NCBI GenBank assembly: GCA_014799465.1
Contig: JAAVHZ010000058.1
Coordinates: 25,780 to 89,779 of the forward strand
From: Lachnospiraceae bacterium
Lineage (GTDB): Bacteria > Bacillota > Clostridia > Lachnospirales > Lachnospiraceae
Reading direction: 5' to 3'
DNA length: 64,000 bases
The translations under genes were made by a program, and so were the position numbers. The notes beneath the pieces are model-generated. The model was not told the origin of the DNA and ran no database searches. It was given only the letters and a program-made list of their open reading frames with translations. Position 1 is the stretch's first letter; every line of letters begins with the position of its first letter. This document shows positions 18,501-28,252 of this stretch, in pieces.

Positions 18501-19283
18501 ATGAAAAACTGGCAAAAGGGCATTATTATTGCTGTCTTAATAGTTGTTATATCTAATATTGCATTATATGCAGTCAGCGGAGAGACAATATTGCAGCTTA
18601 TTCCCGGAGGACGGGATAAACCGGATGTAAAACTGGAAAAAGTTGACCAGCTTGAAGAAAGCCGTAAAGAAACCATTACATGTAATGGTATTACAATACA
18701 AATGGTTAAATGCATATTTGACAACGAATCAACTTTTGGATATTCTGAGTTTGATATCAGCCGTGAAGGTGGATTTGCAGAAGGAATGTATGGAGACGGA
18801 ACATTTTCAGATGGTGAAAATTGGTATACTTTAAGACGTTTATCTACAGGTAGCCACGTCTACAATACTGAGCTAAAAGATGATGGAACACTTCATATTG
18901 ATTATAAATATAATGGATATAATTCCAAAATAGAAGAAGATTTTATCGGATTGTTTAATGCTGGTAATTTAAATGAACCAATAGATAAAATTATGCTGTT
19001 GGACAAATACAAAGAAGACAAAATCCTGCATATAAACGATGGGATTACAGCGGTAATTTCTCCTCTTGGGATTCGTATTGACGATTCAAACTTATCACTT
19101 GAGGAAAGTGTGGTTATGAAATATGCCGATGGTACTGAAGTTACATGTACCATTAATGGAAAAACAGAGTCATCAGCTAAAGACGACATAGCTGAAATAT
19201 GCTGGATTGACTTTTATGAGTATACAAATATTGATGATGTGAAAAGTCTGATTATAAATGGAAATGAATATTTTACAGAGTGA
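18501..19283 (+). CDS. Membrane-anchored extracytoplasmic protein, DUF4179-like
   Basis: A 260-aa protein with an N-terminal hydrophobic anchor (about residues 8-30; MKNWQKGIIIAVLIVVIS) and an extracellular, beta-rich remainder. The end, VKSLIINGNEYFTE, resembles the C-terminus of DUF4179-type anti-sigma/sensor proteins (a VxxIxxxGxxY ending), but the cytosolic anti-sigma part is missing. AAAGGAGG precedes the ATG. The stop is 20 bases before the next exported protein, so they are cotranscribed. Function unknown. Confidence 0.6.
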   Translation: MKNWQKGIIIAVLIVVISNIALYAVSGETILQLIPGGRDKPDVKLEKVDQLEESRKETITCNGITIQMVKCIFDNESTFGYSEFDISREGGFAEGMYGDGTFSDGENWYTLRRLSTGSHVYNTELKDDGTLHIDYKYNGYNSKIEEDFIGLFNAGNLNEPIDKIMLLDKYKEDKILHINDGITAVISPLGIRIDDSNLSLEESVVMKYADGTEVTCTINGKTESSAKDDIAEICWIDFYEYTNIDDVKSLIINGNEYFTE

Positions 19284-19303
19284 AAAGAGAGGAGAATTTA
19301 AAA

Positions 19304-20380
19304 ATGAAAGATACAATAAATTCGGTGTTAAAGAAAACAGTGGCAACAATGCTGACAGCATCGCTGATAGTTTACAGCAGTGGTATGATTTCATTTGCAT
19401 ATGATGACAACAGTGAGTATGATATGTCAGATATTATTTCGAGTCAGGTAAAGGAAGATACCGGATGCTTGGATAAAAATACCGAGAAATCACTTAATGA
19501 AAAAGGGGTTATGGACTGCGATATAGAAGATTTCGACAATGAAACTATTAATAATATTAACAATTCGGACAACTGTTATGCTGCTGTCTCATACTATTAT
19601 GTAGATGACAGTAATAACGATGGTAAAGCGGATGAAGATGATATGTATAAATTATCTGATAGCCAGGTTGATGAATTGATAGAGGAAATATATAATTCAG
19701 GAGAGATTGAAAAGTTCAAATCCGGAGAAGTGGTAGAGTTGGAAAATGAACCAAAATCAAGCCAAAACAAATTGGAAAAATCAATGGGATTATGTGTAAA
19801 TGCATTTGCCGACAGTAGGACTGATTCTAAAGATTCTCAAGGTGGTTATTTAAGACAGACCATAACAGTTTCTGATGCCGGTAAAGATTCCCATGGAAAT
19901 CCAAGATGTTGTGTCACATACACATCTACATGGATAAAGATGCCAAAAAATACTAAAACAGATGTTGTATTTTTAAACACAGATGGAGCAACTATTGAAA
20001 AGTATGAAACTAAATATATTTTCAGAAGTGTGGTAAATGGAACAAATGTAACATATGATGGGGTGGATGACCTTAGTGGTAATGTAAAGAGAAATACTGA
20101 CTGTATCGGAACAAATGTTAATCTGTATGATGATAAAAATAACCTTTCATATATAGGACATAAAATTTATTTCCGAGTATATGCTATAGTGAATAACCCC
20201 AGAAAAGGAGGATTTATAAATGCATATGGTAAGTATTACCATCAGGAAACATCAAAAGCAATAACACCAAGCTGGGGAATATCTACAGGTGTAACAGCAA
20301 GTGTAGCATTTTCTGTTTCTCATCAAGAAAAAATGCATGAAATAACACCATCTGCAACCGTTCTTTTTTATTATAAATAA
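19304..20380 (+). CDS. Secreted protein of unknown function with a calcium-loop-like segment
   Basis: A 358-aa protein with a typical Gram-positive signal peptide (MKDTINSVLKKTVATMLTA...SFAYDD; likely cleavage near residue 33). An acidic N-terminal half contains DDSNNDGKADEDD, matching the DxNxDGxxD pattern of EF-hand/dockerin-type calcium loops. A more beta-rich C-terminal half starts around GGYLRQTITVSD. The start at 19304 is preferred because AGAGAGGAG lies just upstream; a GTG at 19280 overlaps the previous stop. No enzyme motif is recognised. Confidence 0.6.
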   Translation: MKDTINSVLKKTVATMLTASLIVYSSGMISFAYDDNSEYDMSDIISSQVKEDTGCLDKNTEKSLNEKGVMDCDIEDFDNETINNINNSDNCYAAVSYYYVDDSNNDGKADEDDMYKLSDSQVDELIEEIYNSGEIEKFKSGEVVELENEPKSSQNKLEKSMGLCVNAFADSRTDSKDSQGGYLRQTITVSDAGKDSHGNPRCCVTYTSTWIKMPKNTKTDVVFLNTDGATIEKYETKYIFRSVVNGTNVTYDGVDDLSGNVKRNTDCIGTNVNLYDDKNNLSYIGHKIYFRVYAIVNNPRKGGFINAYGKYYHQETSKAITPSWGISTGVTASVAFSVSHQEKMHEITPSATVLFYYK

Positions 20381-20392
20381 GGAACGGCGAAT

Positions 20393-21781
20393 ATGTGGGA
20401 TTTGAAACAATTTGGAAACAGGACGGCTATAATAGATGATAAAGGAAATATTATTACATATAATGAACTGGATTGTATTCAACATCAGCTCGCAGGCAAT
20501 ATAAATAAAGCAGATAATAACAGGATTATTATATTTATCATATGCAGCAACACATTAGAAGCTGTTGCTGCATATGTATCATGTATAAATAATCATATAG
20601 TCCCTCTTATGTTATCTTCAGAGATTAAGGATACCGCTTTGGAAAAGTTATATGACACATATTTACCGGAATATATATGGATGCCTTCAGATAGAATTTC
20701 ATCAGGTAAAAAAGTATATGAATATATGACATATAAACTTGTAAAAATGTATGATAATCATACACCAATAAATGATGAACTTGCACTTTTATTGTCCACT
20801 TCAGGAACAACCGGAAGCAGAAAAAGTGTAAGAATAAGTTATGAAAATATTAAAATTAATACTATGCAGATAGTAAAGGCTCTTTCAATAAATGAAAATG
20901 ACAGGGCAGTTACAATGCTTCCTATGCATTATACTTATGGCTTATCAGTTATTAATACACATCTTTATGCCGGAGGTTCATTACTTCTTACTGATAAAAA
21001 GGTATTCAGCAAATCATTTTGGGATTTTTTTAATGAAAATAAAGGAACTTCTATATCTGGTGTGGCATATACATATAAAATGCTTAGAAAACTCGGATTT
21101 GAAAAATGGGAAATTCCTTATTTAAAGAAAATAACTCAGGCGGGAGAAAAATTACCATTAAATTTGTACAAATATTTAACCCAAATTGCAGATACAAGGA
21201 AAATTAACTTTTATCCAATGTATGGACAGACTGAGGCAACGGCAAGAATTACCATTATGCCTGAAGGAATGGCAAAATATAAATCCGGCAGTGTAGGGTT
21301 GCCATTAGATGGTGGTATTATAGATATTGTTACTGAAAATGGGCAGAGAATATATGAATATAATAAAACGGGAAAAATTATATATAAAGGATTAAATGTA
21401 GCTATGGGATATTCATATACAAGAAATGAATTAGCGGAAGGAAACAGCTTGAATGGAGTACTTGATACAGGGGATTATGGATATATAGATAATGAAGGAT
21501 ATTTATTTGTAGAAGGACGAAAAGATGAATATGTGAAAGTTGCAGGAAATAGAATATCTTTGCAAGAATTAGAGGCCATTCTTGAGGAAAATTTTAAAAG
21601 TAGTGAGTTTTGCGTAAAATATGAAAATGGAAAATTAAAAATTGCATCTACATTTAAAAATAGTAAGAAAGTGTTAGATTACATTAATGAGATTACTGAT
21701 TTGAACCCCAAAATGGCAGATGTGAAATACTATGAATCAATTCCCATATTGGATAATGGAAAGGTTAATATAAAGTTTTGA
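20393..21781 (+). CDS. AMP-binding acyl-CoA synthetase / ligase family protein
   Basis: A 462-aa ANL-superfamily enzyme. Motifs: LLLSTSGTTGSRKSVRIS (phosphate loop), YPMYGQTEATARI (A5 YxxTE), LDTGDYGYIDNEGYLFVEGRKDEYVKVAGNRIS (A7-A8 region with ribose Asp and hinge) and a final GKVN with the Lys (A10). It therefore looks catalytically complete, unlike many degenerate copies. Acid substrate and acceptor are unknown; no acyl carrier protein gene lies nearby. It follows the secreted protein by 12 bases and ends at a terminator. Confidence 0.8.
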   Translation: MWDLKQFGNRTAIIDDKGNIITYNELDCIQHQLAGNINKADNNRIIIFIICSNTLEAVAAYVSCINNHIVPLMLSSEIKDTALEKLYDTYLPEYIWMPSDRISSGKKVYEYMTYKLVKMYDNHTPINDELALLLSTSGTTGSRKSVRISYENIKINTMQIVKALSINENDRAVTMLPMHYTYGLSVINTHLYAGGSLLLTDKKVFSKSFWDFFNENKGTSISGVAYTYKMLRKLGFEKWEIPYLKKITQAGEKLPLNLYKYLTQIADTRKINFYPMYGQTEATARITIMPEGMAKYKSGSVGLPLDGGIIDIVTENGQRIYEYNKTGKIIYKGLNVAMGYSYTRNELAEGNSLNGVLDTGDYGYIDNEGYLFVEGRKDEYVKVAGNRISLQELEAILEENFKSSEFCVKYENGKLKIASTFKNSKKVLDYINEITDLNPKMADVKYYESIPILDNGKVNIKF

Positions 21782-21798
21782 AATCATTGTAAAATACC

Positions 21799-21847
21799 AA
21801 AAAAAGCATTACACCAAAGATTCTACTTTAATGTAATGCTCTTTTTA
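21799..21847. terminator. Bidirectional terminator between the ligase gene and rpmB
   Basis: AAAAAAAGCATTACA pairs with TGTAATGCTCTTTTT around a 20-base loop. The convergent genes end on either side. Confidence 0.8.
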
Positions 21848-21854
21848 TACATTA

Positions 21855-22043
21855 TTATGCTCTTTCAACTAAACCTGATCTTAAACAAGCTGTACATACA
21901 TACATCTTACGGTTAGCTCCGTTAGCAAGCTTAACTTTAACGGATTTAACATTTGATTTCCATATTTTATTAGATCTTCTATGAGAATGGCTCACACCGT
22001 TTCCGAAATGAACACCTTTTTCACAAATTGCACATTTAGCCAT
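21855..22043 (-). CDS. rpmB: 50S ribosomal protein L28
   Basis: A 62-aa ribosomal protein starting MAKCAICEKGVHFGN, with the central SHSHRRSNKIWK and the second pair CTAC near the end. Two CxxC pairs mark the zinc-binding (C+) form of L28. AAGGAGGTG lies 7 bases before the ATG. It is divergent from yloU, the usual arrangement in Firmicutes. Confidence 0.97.
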   Translation of the reverse strand: MAKCAICEKGVHFGNGVSHSHRRSNKIWKSNVKSVKVKLANGANRKMYVCTACLRSGLVERA

Positions 22044-22107
22044 TATTGCACCTCCTTAAAATGTCTTAAGTCACGTCTATTGTCCTTTTAGACTTACACC
22101 GAAAAAT

Positions 22108-22136
22108 ATTCTATCAGAAATAATTAAATTTTGCAA
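22108..22136 (-). promoter_or_regulatory. Sigma-A promoter of rpmB
   Basis: On the minus strand TTGCAA (22136-22131) and TAGAAT (22113-22108) are 17 bases apart, giving a leader of about 60 bases. Confidence 0.55.
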
Positions 22137-22228
22137 GTATTTTTTACTTTATTTTTCCGTAAAAGATGATATAATACTAATATTGATATAAAATATTATT
22201 GTGTAACAATAACAGAATGGAGGTTTAT

Positions 22229-22588
22229 ATGAAAGGAAAGTTATCTACCAATATGGGTAATGTTTATATTGACAATAATGTTATAGCAAAATGTGCAGGA
22301 ACTTCTGCAGTGGAATGTTTTGGTATTGTAGGCATGGCTATGGTCAGTATGAAGGATGGACTGGTAAAACTTGTAAAAAGAGAATATATTTCAAAAGGTG
22401 TGAATGTATCTGTAGATGAAAGTAATAATATTTATATAGATTTTCATGTTATTGTTGCTTATGGCGTGAGTATTTCGGCAGTGGCTGATAATCTTATTTC
22501 AACCGTAAAATATAAAATAGAAGATTTTACGGGATTAAAGGTAAGTAAAATCAACATTTTTGTTGAAGGCGTAAGGGTTATAGATTAA
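22229..22588 (+). CDS. yloU: Asp23/Gls24 family protein (YloU-like)
   Basis: A 119-aa Asp23-family protein, typically a small membrane-associated or cytosolic envelope-stress protein. It contains NNVIAKCAGTSAVECFGIVGMA and the C-terminal KINIFVEGVRV typical of the family. The ATG at 22229 has GGAGG upstream; an in-frame codon 30 bases earlier lacks one. In Firmicutes yloU precedes yloV, as here (33-base gap). A TATAAT box lies at 22170-22175. Confidence 0.9.
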   Translation: MKGKLSTNMGNVYIDNNVIAKCAGTSAVECFGIVGMAMVSMKDGLVKLVKREYISKGVNVSVDESNNIYIDFHVIVAYGVSISAVADNLISTVKYKIEDFTGLKVSKINIFVEGVRVID

Positions 22589-22621
22589 TCTGGTCAAACA
22601 GAAATTAAGGAGGATTTTATT

Positions 22622-24286
22622 GTGGTTACAAATATTGATGGGAAAACTCTCCAGAAAATGTTTCTGGCTGGAGCAAAGAATCTGGAAGCAAAAAAGGAAT
22701 GGATAAATGAATTAAATGTATTTCCTGTTCCTGATGGCGATACAGGTACTAATATGACTCTGACTATAATGTCGGCAGCAAAAGAAGTGGGGGCTATAGA
22801 AAAGCCTACTATGGAAAATCTGTCAAAGGCCATTTCATCCGGGTCTTTAAGAGGAGCCAGAGGAAATTCCGGTGTTATAATGTCACAGCTTTTCAGAGGT
22901 TTTACAAAAGAAATAAAACAATTTGATACAATAGATGCTGTAATATTTGCAAATGCATGTGATCGTGCAGTTGAGACAGCATATAAGGCTGTTATGAAGC
23001 CAAAAGAAGGTACAATTCTTACTGTGGCAAAGGGAATGGCTGAAAAGGCAAGAGAAATGGTAATGAATACTGATGACCTTGAAGTTATTTTCCCGGAAGT
23101 ACTAAAAGAGGGAGACTATGTGCTTGGCAAGACTCCTGATATGCTTCCGGTATTAAAGCAGGCAGGAGTAGTAGATTCAGGTGGACAGGGACTTATGCAG
23201 GTTCTAAAAGGTGCATATGATGCATTTTTAGGAAAGGAACTAGACCTTTCCATAGAAGGTACAACAGGTTCAGCCGTATCTTTCAAAGCAGATGCTTCTG
23301 ACAGTGCTGATATTAAATTTGGATATTGCACGGAATTTATTATAATGCTTGAAAATGAATTTACTGATGATAAAGAGTATGAGTTTAAAGATTATCTTCA
23401 GGGAATAGGTGACTGTGTGGTTGTGGTATCTGATGATGACATTGTCAAGGTTCATGTACATACTAATGATCCTGGACTTGCCATCCAGAAGGCTCTGACG
23501 TATGGTGCACTTTCTAAGATGAAGATAGATAATATGCGTGAGGAACACAACGAAAAGCTTATAAAGGATGCTGAAAAAGCAACAAAAACCGATATCGAAA
23601 ATGAAGTAAAAGAAGAACAGCCTAGAAAAGATACAGGTTTTATAGCAGTTTCAATAGGTGAAGGATTAGATGAGATATTCAAAGGTCTTGGTGTGGATTA
23701 TCTTATTACCGGAGGTCAGACAATGAATCCAAGTACAGAAGATATGTTAAATGCCATAGAGCACGTGAATGCTGATAATATATATATACTGCCAAATAAT
23801 AAAAATATTATTCTGGCGGCAGAACAGGCAAAAAGCCTTACCAAAGATAAAAATATAATCGTACTTCCTACTAAAACCATTCCACAGGGAATTACAGCTA
23901 TCATAAATTTTGTCCCTAATAAAAGTGTAGAAGAAAATGTGTCAGCTATGACTGAAGAAATCGGAAGAGTAAAGACGGGGCAGGTTACTTATGCTGTCAG
24001 AGACACAAGTATAGATGGTAAGGAAATACACGAAAATGACATTATGGGTATTGGCGACAGCGGAATACTATCTGTAGGTGCGGATATTGATATGACCACC
24101 TTAGATATGGTTTCGCAGATGATAGATGAAGATTCTGAAATCCTTAGTATATATTATGGAAATGAAGTTTCTGAAGATAAAGCTGATGAACTGGCATCAA
24201 AGATTGAGGAATTATATCCTGATATTGATATAGAAGTTAATATGGGTGGACAGCCGATATATTATTATGTCATATCAGTAGAATAA
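22622..24286 (+). CDS. yloV: DAK2 domain fatty acid kinase-like protein (YloV/FakA family)
   Basis: A 554-aa protein with an N-terminal DAK2/DhaL kinase domain (about 1-200) containing VPDGDTGTNMTLT, whose Asp residues bind Mg-ATP, and GARGNSGVIMSQ. A middle domain and a DegV-like C-terminal domain (YLITGGQTMNPSTEDMLNAI) follow. FakA phosphorylates fatty acids bound to FakB; no fakB (DegV) gene is in the window. The start is GTG with AAGGAGG upstream. It is in one operon with yloU. Confidence 0.9.
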   Translation: MVTNIDGKTLQKMFLAGAKNLEAKKEWINELNVFPVPDGDTGTNMTLTIMSAAKEVGAIEKPTMENLSKAISSGSLRGARGNSGVIMSQLFRGFTKEIKQFDTIDAVIFANACDRAVETAYKAVMKPKEGTILTVAKGMAEKAREMVMNTDDLEVIFPEVLKEGDYVLGKTPDMLPVLKQAGVVDSGGQGLMQVLKGAYDAFLGKELDLSIEGTTGSAVSFKADASDSADIKFGYCTEFIIMLENEFTDDKEYEFKDYLQGIGDCVVVVSDDDIVKVHVHTNDPGLAIQKALTYGALSKMKIDNMREEHNEKLIKDAEKATKTDIENEVKEEQPRKDTGFIAVSIGEGLDEIFKGLGVDYLITGGQTMNPSTEDMLNAIEHVNADNIYILPNNKNIILAAEQAKSLTKDKNIIVLPTKTIPQGITAIINFVPNKSVEENVSAMTEEIGRVKTGQVTYAVRDTSIDGKEIHENDIMGIGDSGILSVGADIDMTTLDMVSQMIDEDSEILSIYYGNEVSEDKADELASKIEELYPDIDIEVNMGGQPIYYYVISVE

Positions 24287-24346
24287 CAGATTAACTGCAA
24301 GCTCAAGGTCAAGCAAGCTTGACTTTGGCTCGTTGCCCGCAAGCAT

Positions 24347-24387
24347 AAAAGGTGCTGCCACATAAGAAAAATGCGGCGGCACCTTTT
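24347..24387. terminator. Terminator after yloV
   Basis: AAAAGGTGCTGCC pairs with GGCGGCACCTTTT around a 15-base A-rich loop; A and T flanks allow use from both directions. A weaker stem lies just upstream (24299-24331, CAAGGTCAAGC...GCTTGACTTTGG). Confidence 0.8.
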
Positions 24388-24405
24388 ATAAAGTTAATAG
24401 TATTT

Positions 24406-24546
24406 TTACTTTTCAATGCCAATCTGCTGATGTAAATCGTTGACTTTTGTAGAAATACTGTTTGTTTTGATGCTTATTATAAAAAGCATTATAATACTTA
24501 TAAGCAGTAATGTAAGACAAAGCAGTATTTTTTTATTTTTAATCAT
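24406..24546 (-). CDS. Possible small single-pass membrane protein, 46 aa
   Basis: Starts MIKNKKILLCLTLLLISIIM and has one strong hydrophobic helix (about 7-26), then a polar tail KTNSISTKVNDLHQQIGIEK. AAAAGGATG lies about 12 bases before the ATG, and the gene ends next to the bidirectional terminator, so it is plausibly expressed. It is short and of unknown family. Confidence 0.45.
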   Translation of the reverse strand: MIKNKKILLCLTLLLISIIMLFIISIKTNSISTKVNDLHQQIGIEK

Positions 24547-24625
24547 AAATGTAACACATCCTTTTACTTTATGATTTTATTATATTAAAGATTTTATTAA
24601 CTGTAAAGATGGAGATTTGATAAAT

Positions 24626-26674
24626 ATGGATATCAGAGATATTAAAGGAATAGGAGAAAAGACTGCTTCACTTTTTGGAAAACTTGGTATATATACAATG
24701 GAAGAACTGCTGCAATATTATCCGAGGAACTATGATTGTTTCGAATCTCCTATATGTATACGTGATTTTGATGACAGCAAAACGGCTGCAATAAAAGGAG
24801 TAATACTTGATAATCCTACGATTACATATACAAACCGTTATAAACTGCTGTCAGTTATTGTTAAGGATGAAAATAATGACAGAATTAAACTTATATGGTA
24901 CAATATGCCTTTTTTAAAAGGAACATTAAAATCCGGCTCTACATATATTTTCAGAGGTCGTATCAATTATAAAGGAAATAATATAATTATGGAGCAGCCG
25001 GAAATATATTCTCTTCATGCATATGATGAAAAAATGGGGGAAATGCAGCCTATATATGGTCTTACTAAAGGCTTGTCTGGAAAAACGGTTATAAAAGCAG
25101 TAAAAGAAGCTTTGAATATTTGTAACCATGAAAAAGATTATCTTCCATTATCATTACGAAAAGAATACCATCTTGCAGAATATAATTTTTCTGTTAGAAA
25201 TATCCATTTCCCTAAGGACATGGATAATTTGCGTGAAGCAAGAAAAAGACTTGCTTTTGATGAATTTTTCAGATTTATTATATCTTTAAGGGAATTTAAG
25301 GGCAAAGATAAAAGAGAAAAAAATAACTTTATAATAGAACATCACAAAGAAACTGAAAAAATCATAGAAGGTCTGCCTTTTAATCTTACAGATGCACAAA
25401 AGACTGTATTTGAAGAGATTAAGTCGGATTTGTCAGGACAAACTGTTATGAACAGACTGATTCAGGGAGATGTTGGTTCAGGAAAAACAATAGTAGCAGT
25501 ACTTGCCATGATAGATACAGCTTTATCAAAATATCAGGCAATAATGATGGCACCTACAGAAGTGCTTGCAAAGCAGCATTATGATTATATTACACAAATG
25601 ATTACGGATTTTAATCTTCCGGTTGAAACCTCAATACTCACTGGTTCCATGACAGCCAAACAAAAACGTATAGAATATGAACGTATTAAATCAGGAAATA
25701 CAAAAATTATAATAGGAACGCATGCAATTATTCAGGAAAATGTTATATTTGATAATCCCGGACTGGTGATTACAGATGAGCAGCATCGTTTTGGAGTGAG
25801 GCAGAGAGAAAATCTGGCAGAAAAGGGATGCAGACCACATATACTTGTAATGAGTGCAACACCTATTCCAAGAACACTGGCAATAATATTGTATGGAGAT
25901 TTAGATATATCCGTAATGAATCAGATGCCCGCAGACAGACTTCCAATTAAAAATTGTGTAGTAGGTACAGATTACAGAAACAATGCATATAAATTTATTG
26001 AAAAGGAAGTGAAAAAAGGCAGGCAGGTATATGTAATATGTGCAATGGTTGAAGAAAGCGATAATTATGAAGCTGAAAATGTTATGGATTACAGCAAAAA
26101 ACTTAAAAACATACTGCCGTCAGATATATGTGTTGAATATCTTCATGGAAAAATGAAACCAGCCATGAAAAATCTGATAATGGAAAGATTTGCCACAGGT
26201 GAGATAAATGTGCTGGTATCCACTACCGTTATTGAGGTGGGTATAAATGTACCTAATGCAACTGTAATGATGATAGAAGATGCACAACGTTTCGGACTGG
26301 CAGCATTGCATCAGTTACGTGGAAGGGTTGGAAGAGGAAAACACCAGTCATATTGTATATTTGTAAATACTTCTAAAAGTGCTGAAGCTCAAAAAAGATT
26401 AGATATACTTAATAAGTCTAATGATGGATTCTTTATAGCTTCACAGGACATGAAACTCAGGGGACCGGGAGATTTTTTTGGTGTAAGACAAAGTGGTGAA
26501 ATGGATTTTAATATTGCAGATATATACTCTGATGCAGATATTCTTAAAAATGCATCAGAAGCTGTTGAAAAGATGGAAATAGGCGAATTTGAAATGTCTG
26601 CTGAAGAAAAAGACATATATATACAGGAAATTGAAAAATGTATAAAAAAAGCCTATTCAAACATTAATCTTTAG
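24626..26674 (+). CDS. recG: ATP-dependent DNA helicase RecG
   Basis: A 682-aa branched-DNA helicase that remodels stalled forks and Holliday junctions. N-terminal wedge/OB fold (about 1-230), then helicase motifs: Walker A GDVGSGKT, DEQH (motif II), SATPIPRTL (motif III), and STTVIEVGINVPNA...QLRGRVGRG (motifs V and VI). The C-terminal FFGVRQSG segment is typical of RecG. The ATG at 24626 is preferred over TTG 24617 because GATGGAG lies 11 bases before it. Confidence 0.96.
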   Translation: MDIRDIKGIGEKTASLFGKLGIYTMEELLQYYPRNYDCFESPICIRDFDDSKTAAIKGVILDNPTITYTNRYKLLSVIVKDENNDRIKLIWYNMPFLKGTLKSGSTYIFRGRINYKGNNIIMEQPEIYSLHAYDEKMGEMQPIYGLTKGLSGKTVIKAVKEALNICNHEKDYLPLSLRKEYHLAEYNFSVRNIHFPKDMDNLREARKRLAFDEFFRFIISLREFKGKDKREKNNFIIEHHKETEKIIEGLPFNLTDAQKTVFEEIKSDLSGQTVMNRLIQGDVGSGKTIVAVLAMIDTALSKYQAIMMAPTEVLAKQHYDYITQMITDFNLPVETSILTGSMTAKQKRIEYERIKSGNTKIIIGTHAIIQENVIFDNPGLVITDEQHRFGVRQRENLAEKGCRPHILVMSATPIPRTLAIILYGDLDISVMNQMPADRLPIKNCVVGTDYRNNAYKFIEKEVKKGRQVYVICAMVEESDNYEAENVMDYSKKLKNILPSDICVEYLHGKMKPAMKNLIMERFATGEINVLVSTTVIEVGINVPNATVMMIEDAQRFGLAALHQLRGRVGRGKHQSYCIFVNTSKSAEAQKRLDILNKSNDGFFIASQDMKLRGPGDFFGVRQSGEMDFNIADIYSDADILKNASEAVEKMEIGEFEMSAEEKDIYIQEIEKCIKKAYSNINL

Positions 26675-26760
26675 TTGACATTAACTATATAAATGTTATA
26701 GTAATAAATAGGAAATTAAGTCTGTAAATATAGGATTAATATAGAAAAGGGTCGGAAAAT

Positions 26761-28125
26761 ATGAAAAATTTAACTTTAAAAAACATAGCCGAAGCATGCG
26801 GTGGAATATTATATAATGGAGAGGGTTTTGAAAATAAAGAAGTGTCTGATGTAACCATAGACAGCAGAAAGGTTACTGAGAACTGTTTGTTCATACCCAT
26901 AAAAGGAGCGAGGGTTGATGCCCATGAATTTATACCTGAAGTCTTTGAACAGGGAGCTTTGTGTGTCTTGTCAGAGCATAAGTCAGATATTAGCAAACCA
27001 TATATACATGTAACATCTACTCTTAAGGCAATACGTGATATTGCATCATTTTACAGACAACATCTTAATATAAAAGTTATAGGTATTACAGGAAGTGTGG
27101 GAAAAACAAGCACAAAAGAAATGATTGCATCAGTTCTTGGTGAAAAATATTCGGTTCTTAAGACAGAAGGTAATTTCAATAATGAAATAGGCCTTCCGCT
27201 TACCATATTTAGATTACGTGAAAACCATCAGATAGCGGTACTTGAGATGGGAATAAGCCATTTTGGAGATATGAATGTATTGGCATCAATAGCCAGACCT
27301 GATATATGTGTTATTACAAATATAGGACTGTGCCATCTTGAAAATCTTATTGACAGAGATGGTGTTCTTAAAGCTAAAACGGAAATGTTTGAATTTTTAC
27401 CTGATGATGGACGGATAGTATTAAATGGAGATGATGATAAGCTTTCGGCTATAAAACAATATAAAGGTATTGAACCGATATTTTATGGTACAGATGACAG
27501 TTTTGCAATATCAGGTAAAAAGATAACAGCATTAGGATTAAAGGGAACTTTTTTCACAATGAAGTTTGATAATGGAGAAAAGTCAGATGTATATATTCGT
27601 GTTCCCGGTCACCATATGGTTTATAATGCCATGGCTGCCGCAACATTGGGCAGATTATTTAATATGTCACCCGATGAGATTAAAAAAAATATAGAGAAAA
27701 TCAAAGCTGTCCGTGGAAGAAATGATGTAATTGAGACCGGTAAATACACAATAATAGATGACTGCTATAATGCAAATCCGGTATCAACTAAGGCTGCCAT
27801 AGATGTACTTTCATATGGAACCGGAAGAAAAGTCGCCATTCTTGGAGATATGTTCGAACTTGGTGAAAATGAAGATGATATGCACAAAGAAATCGGCAAA
27901 TATACTGCCAGAAAGAACATAGACTTAATTATATGTATTGGAAAATTAAGCAAAAATACATATGAATCAGCACTCAGTTCGGGAATTAAAAAGGCTTTTT
28001 ATTTTGAGACAAAAGAAGAATTTTTTAACTCTGAGGAAAATCTTCTTAGTAAAGGTGATAATATACTTGTAAAGGCTTCACATGGTATGGAATTTAAAAG
28101 CATTGTGGAATTTTTGAAGAAATAA
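26761..28125 (+). CDS. murF: UDP-N-acetylmuramoyl-tripeptide--D-alanyl-D-alanine ligase
   Basis: A 454-aa Mur ligase that adds D-Ala-D-Ala to complete the cytoplasmic peptidoglycan pentapeptide. N-terminal domain with VTIDSRKVTENCLFIPIKG, ATP loop GITGSVGKTSTKEM (about 110-123), central TEGNFNNEIGLPLT (MurF-specific), and C-terminal DDCYNANPVSTKAA. It is alone between recG and a chemoreceptor-like gene, not in a dcw cluster. Confidence 0.96.
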   Translation: MKNLTLKNIAEACGGILYNGEGFENKEVSDVTIDSRKVTENCLFIPIKGARVDAHEFIPEVFEQGALCVLSEHKSDISKPYIHVTSTLKAIRDIASFYRQHLNIKVIGITGSVGKTSTKEMIASVLGEKYSVLKTEGNFNNEIGLPLTIFRLRENHQIAVLEMGISHFGDMNVLASIARPDICVITNIGLCHLENLIDRDGVLKAKTEMFEFLPDDGRIVLNGDDDKLSAIKQYKGIEPIFYGTDDSFAISGKKITALGLKGTFFTMKFDNGEKSDVYIRVPGHHMVYNAMAAATLGRLFNMSPDEIKKNIEKIKAVRGRNDVIETGKYTIIDDCYNANPVSTKAAIDVLSYGTGRKVAILGDMFELGENEDDMHKEIGKYTARKNIDLIICIGKLSKNTYESALSSGIKKAFYFETKEEFFNSEENLLSKGDNILVKASHGMEFKSIVEFLKK

Positions 28126-28159
28126 ATTCAAAAAAGTGTGGTAACAATATACAAAATCA

Positions 28160-28188
28160 TTGTGTGATAGATTATTATGTTGTATAAT
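28160..28188 (+). promoter_or_regulatory. Promoter of the soluble chemoreceptor-like gene
   Basis: TTGTGT (28160-28165) and TATAAT (28183-28188) with 17-base spacing. The start site near 28195 argues against a coding start upstream of it. Confidence 0.6.
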
Positions 28189-28252
28189 ATATACAAATAG
28201 GATTCGTATGTCTAAATCGAATCAAAAATTAGTGAAAGTTGAGGATATGCAT

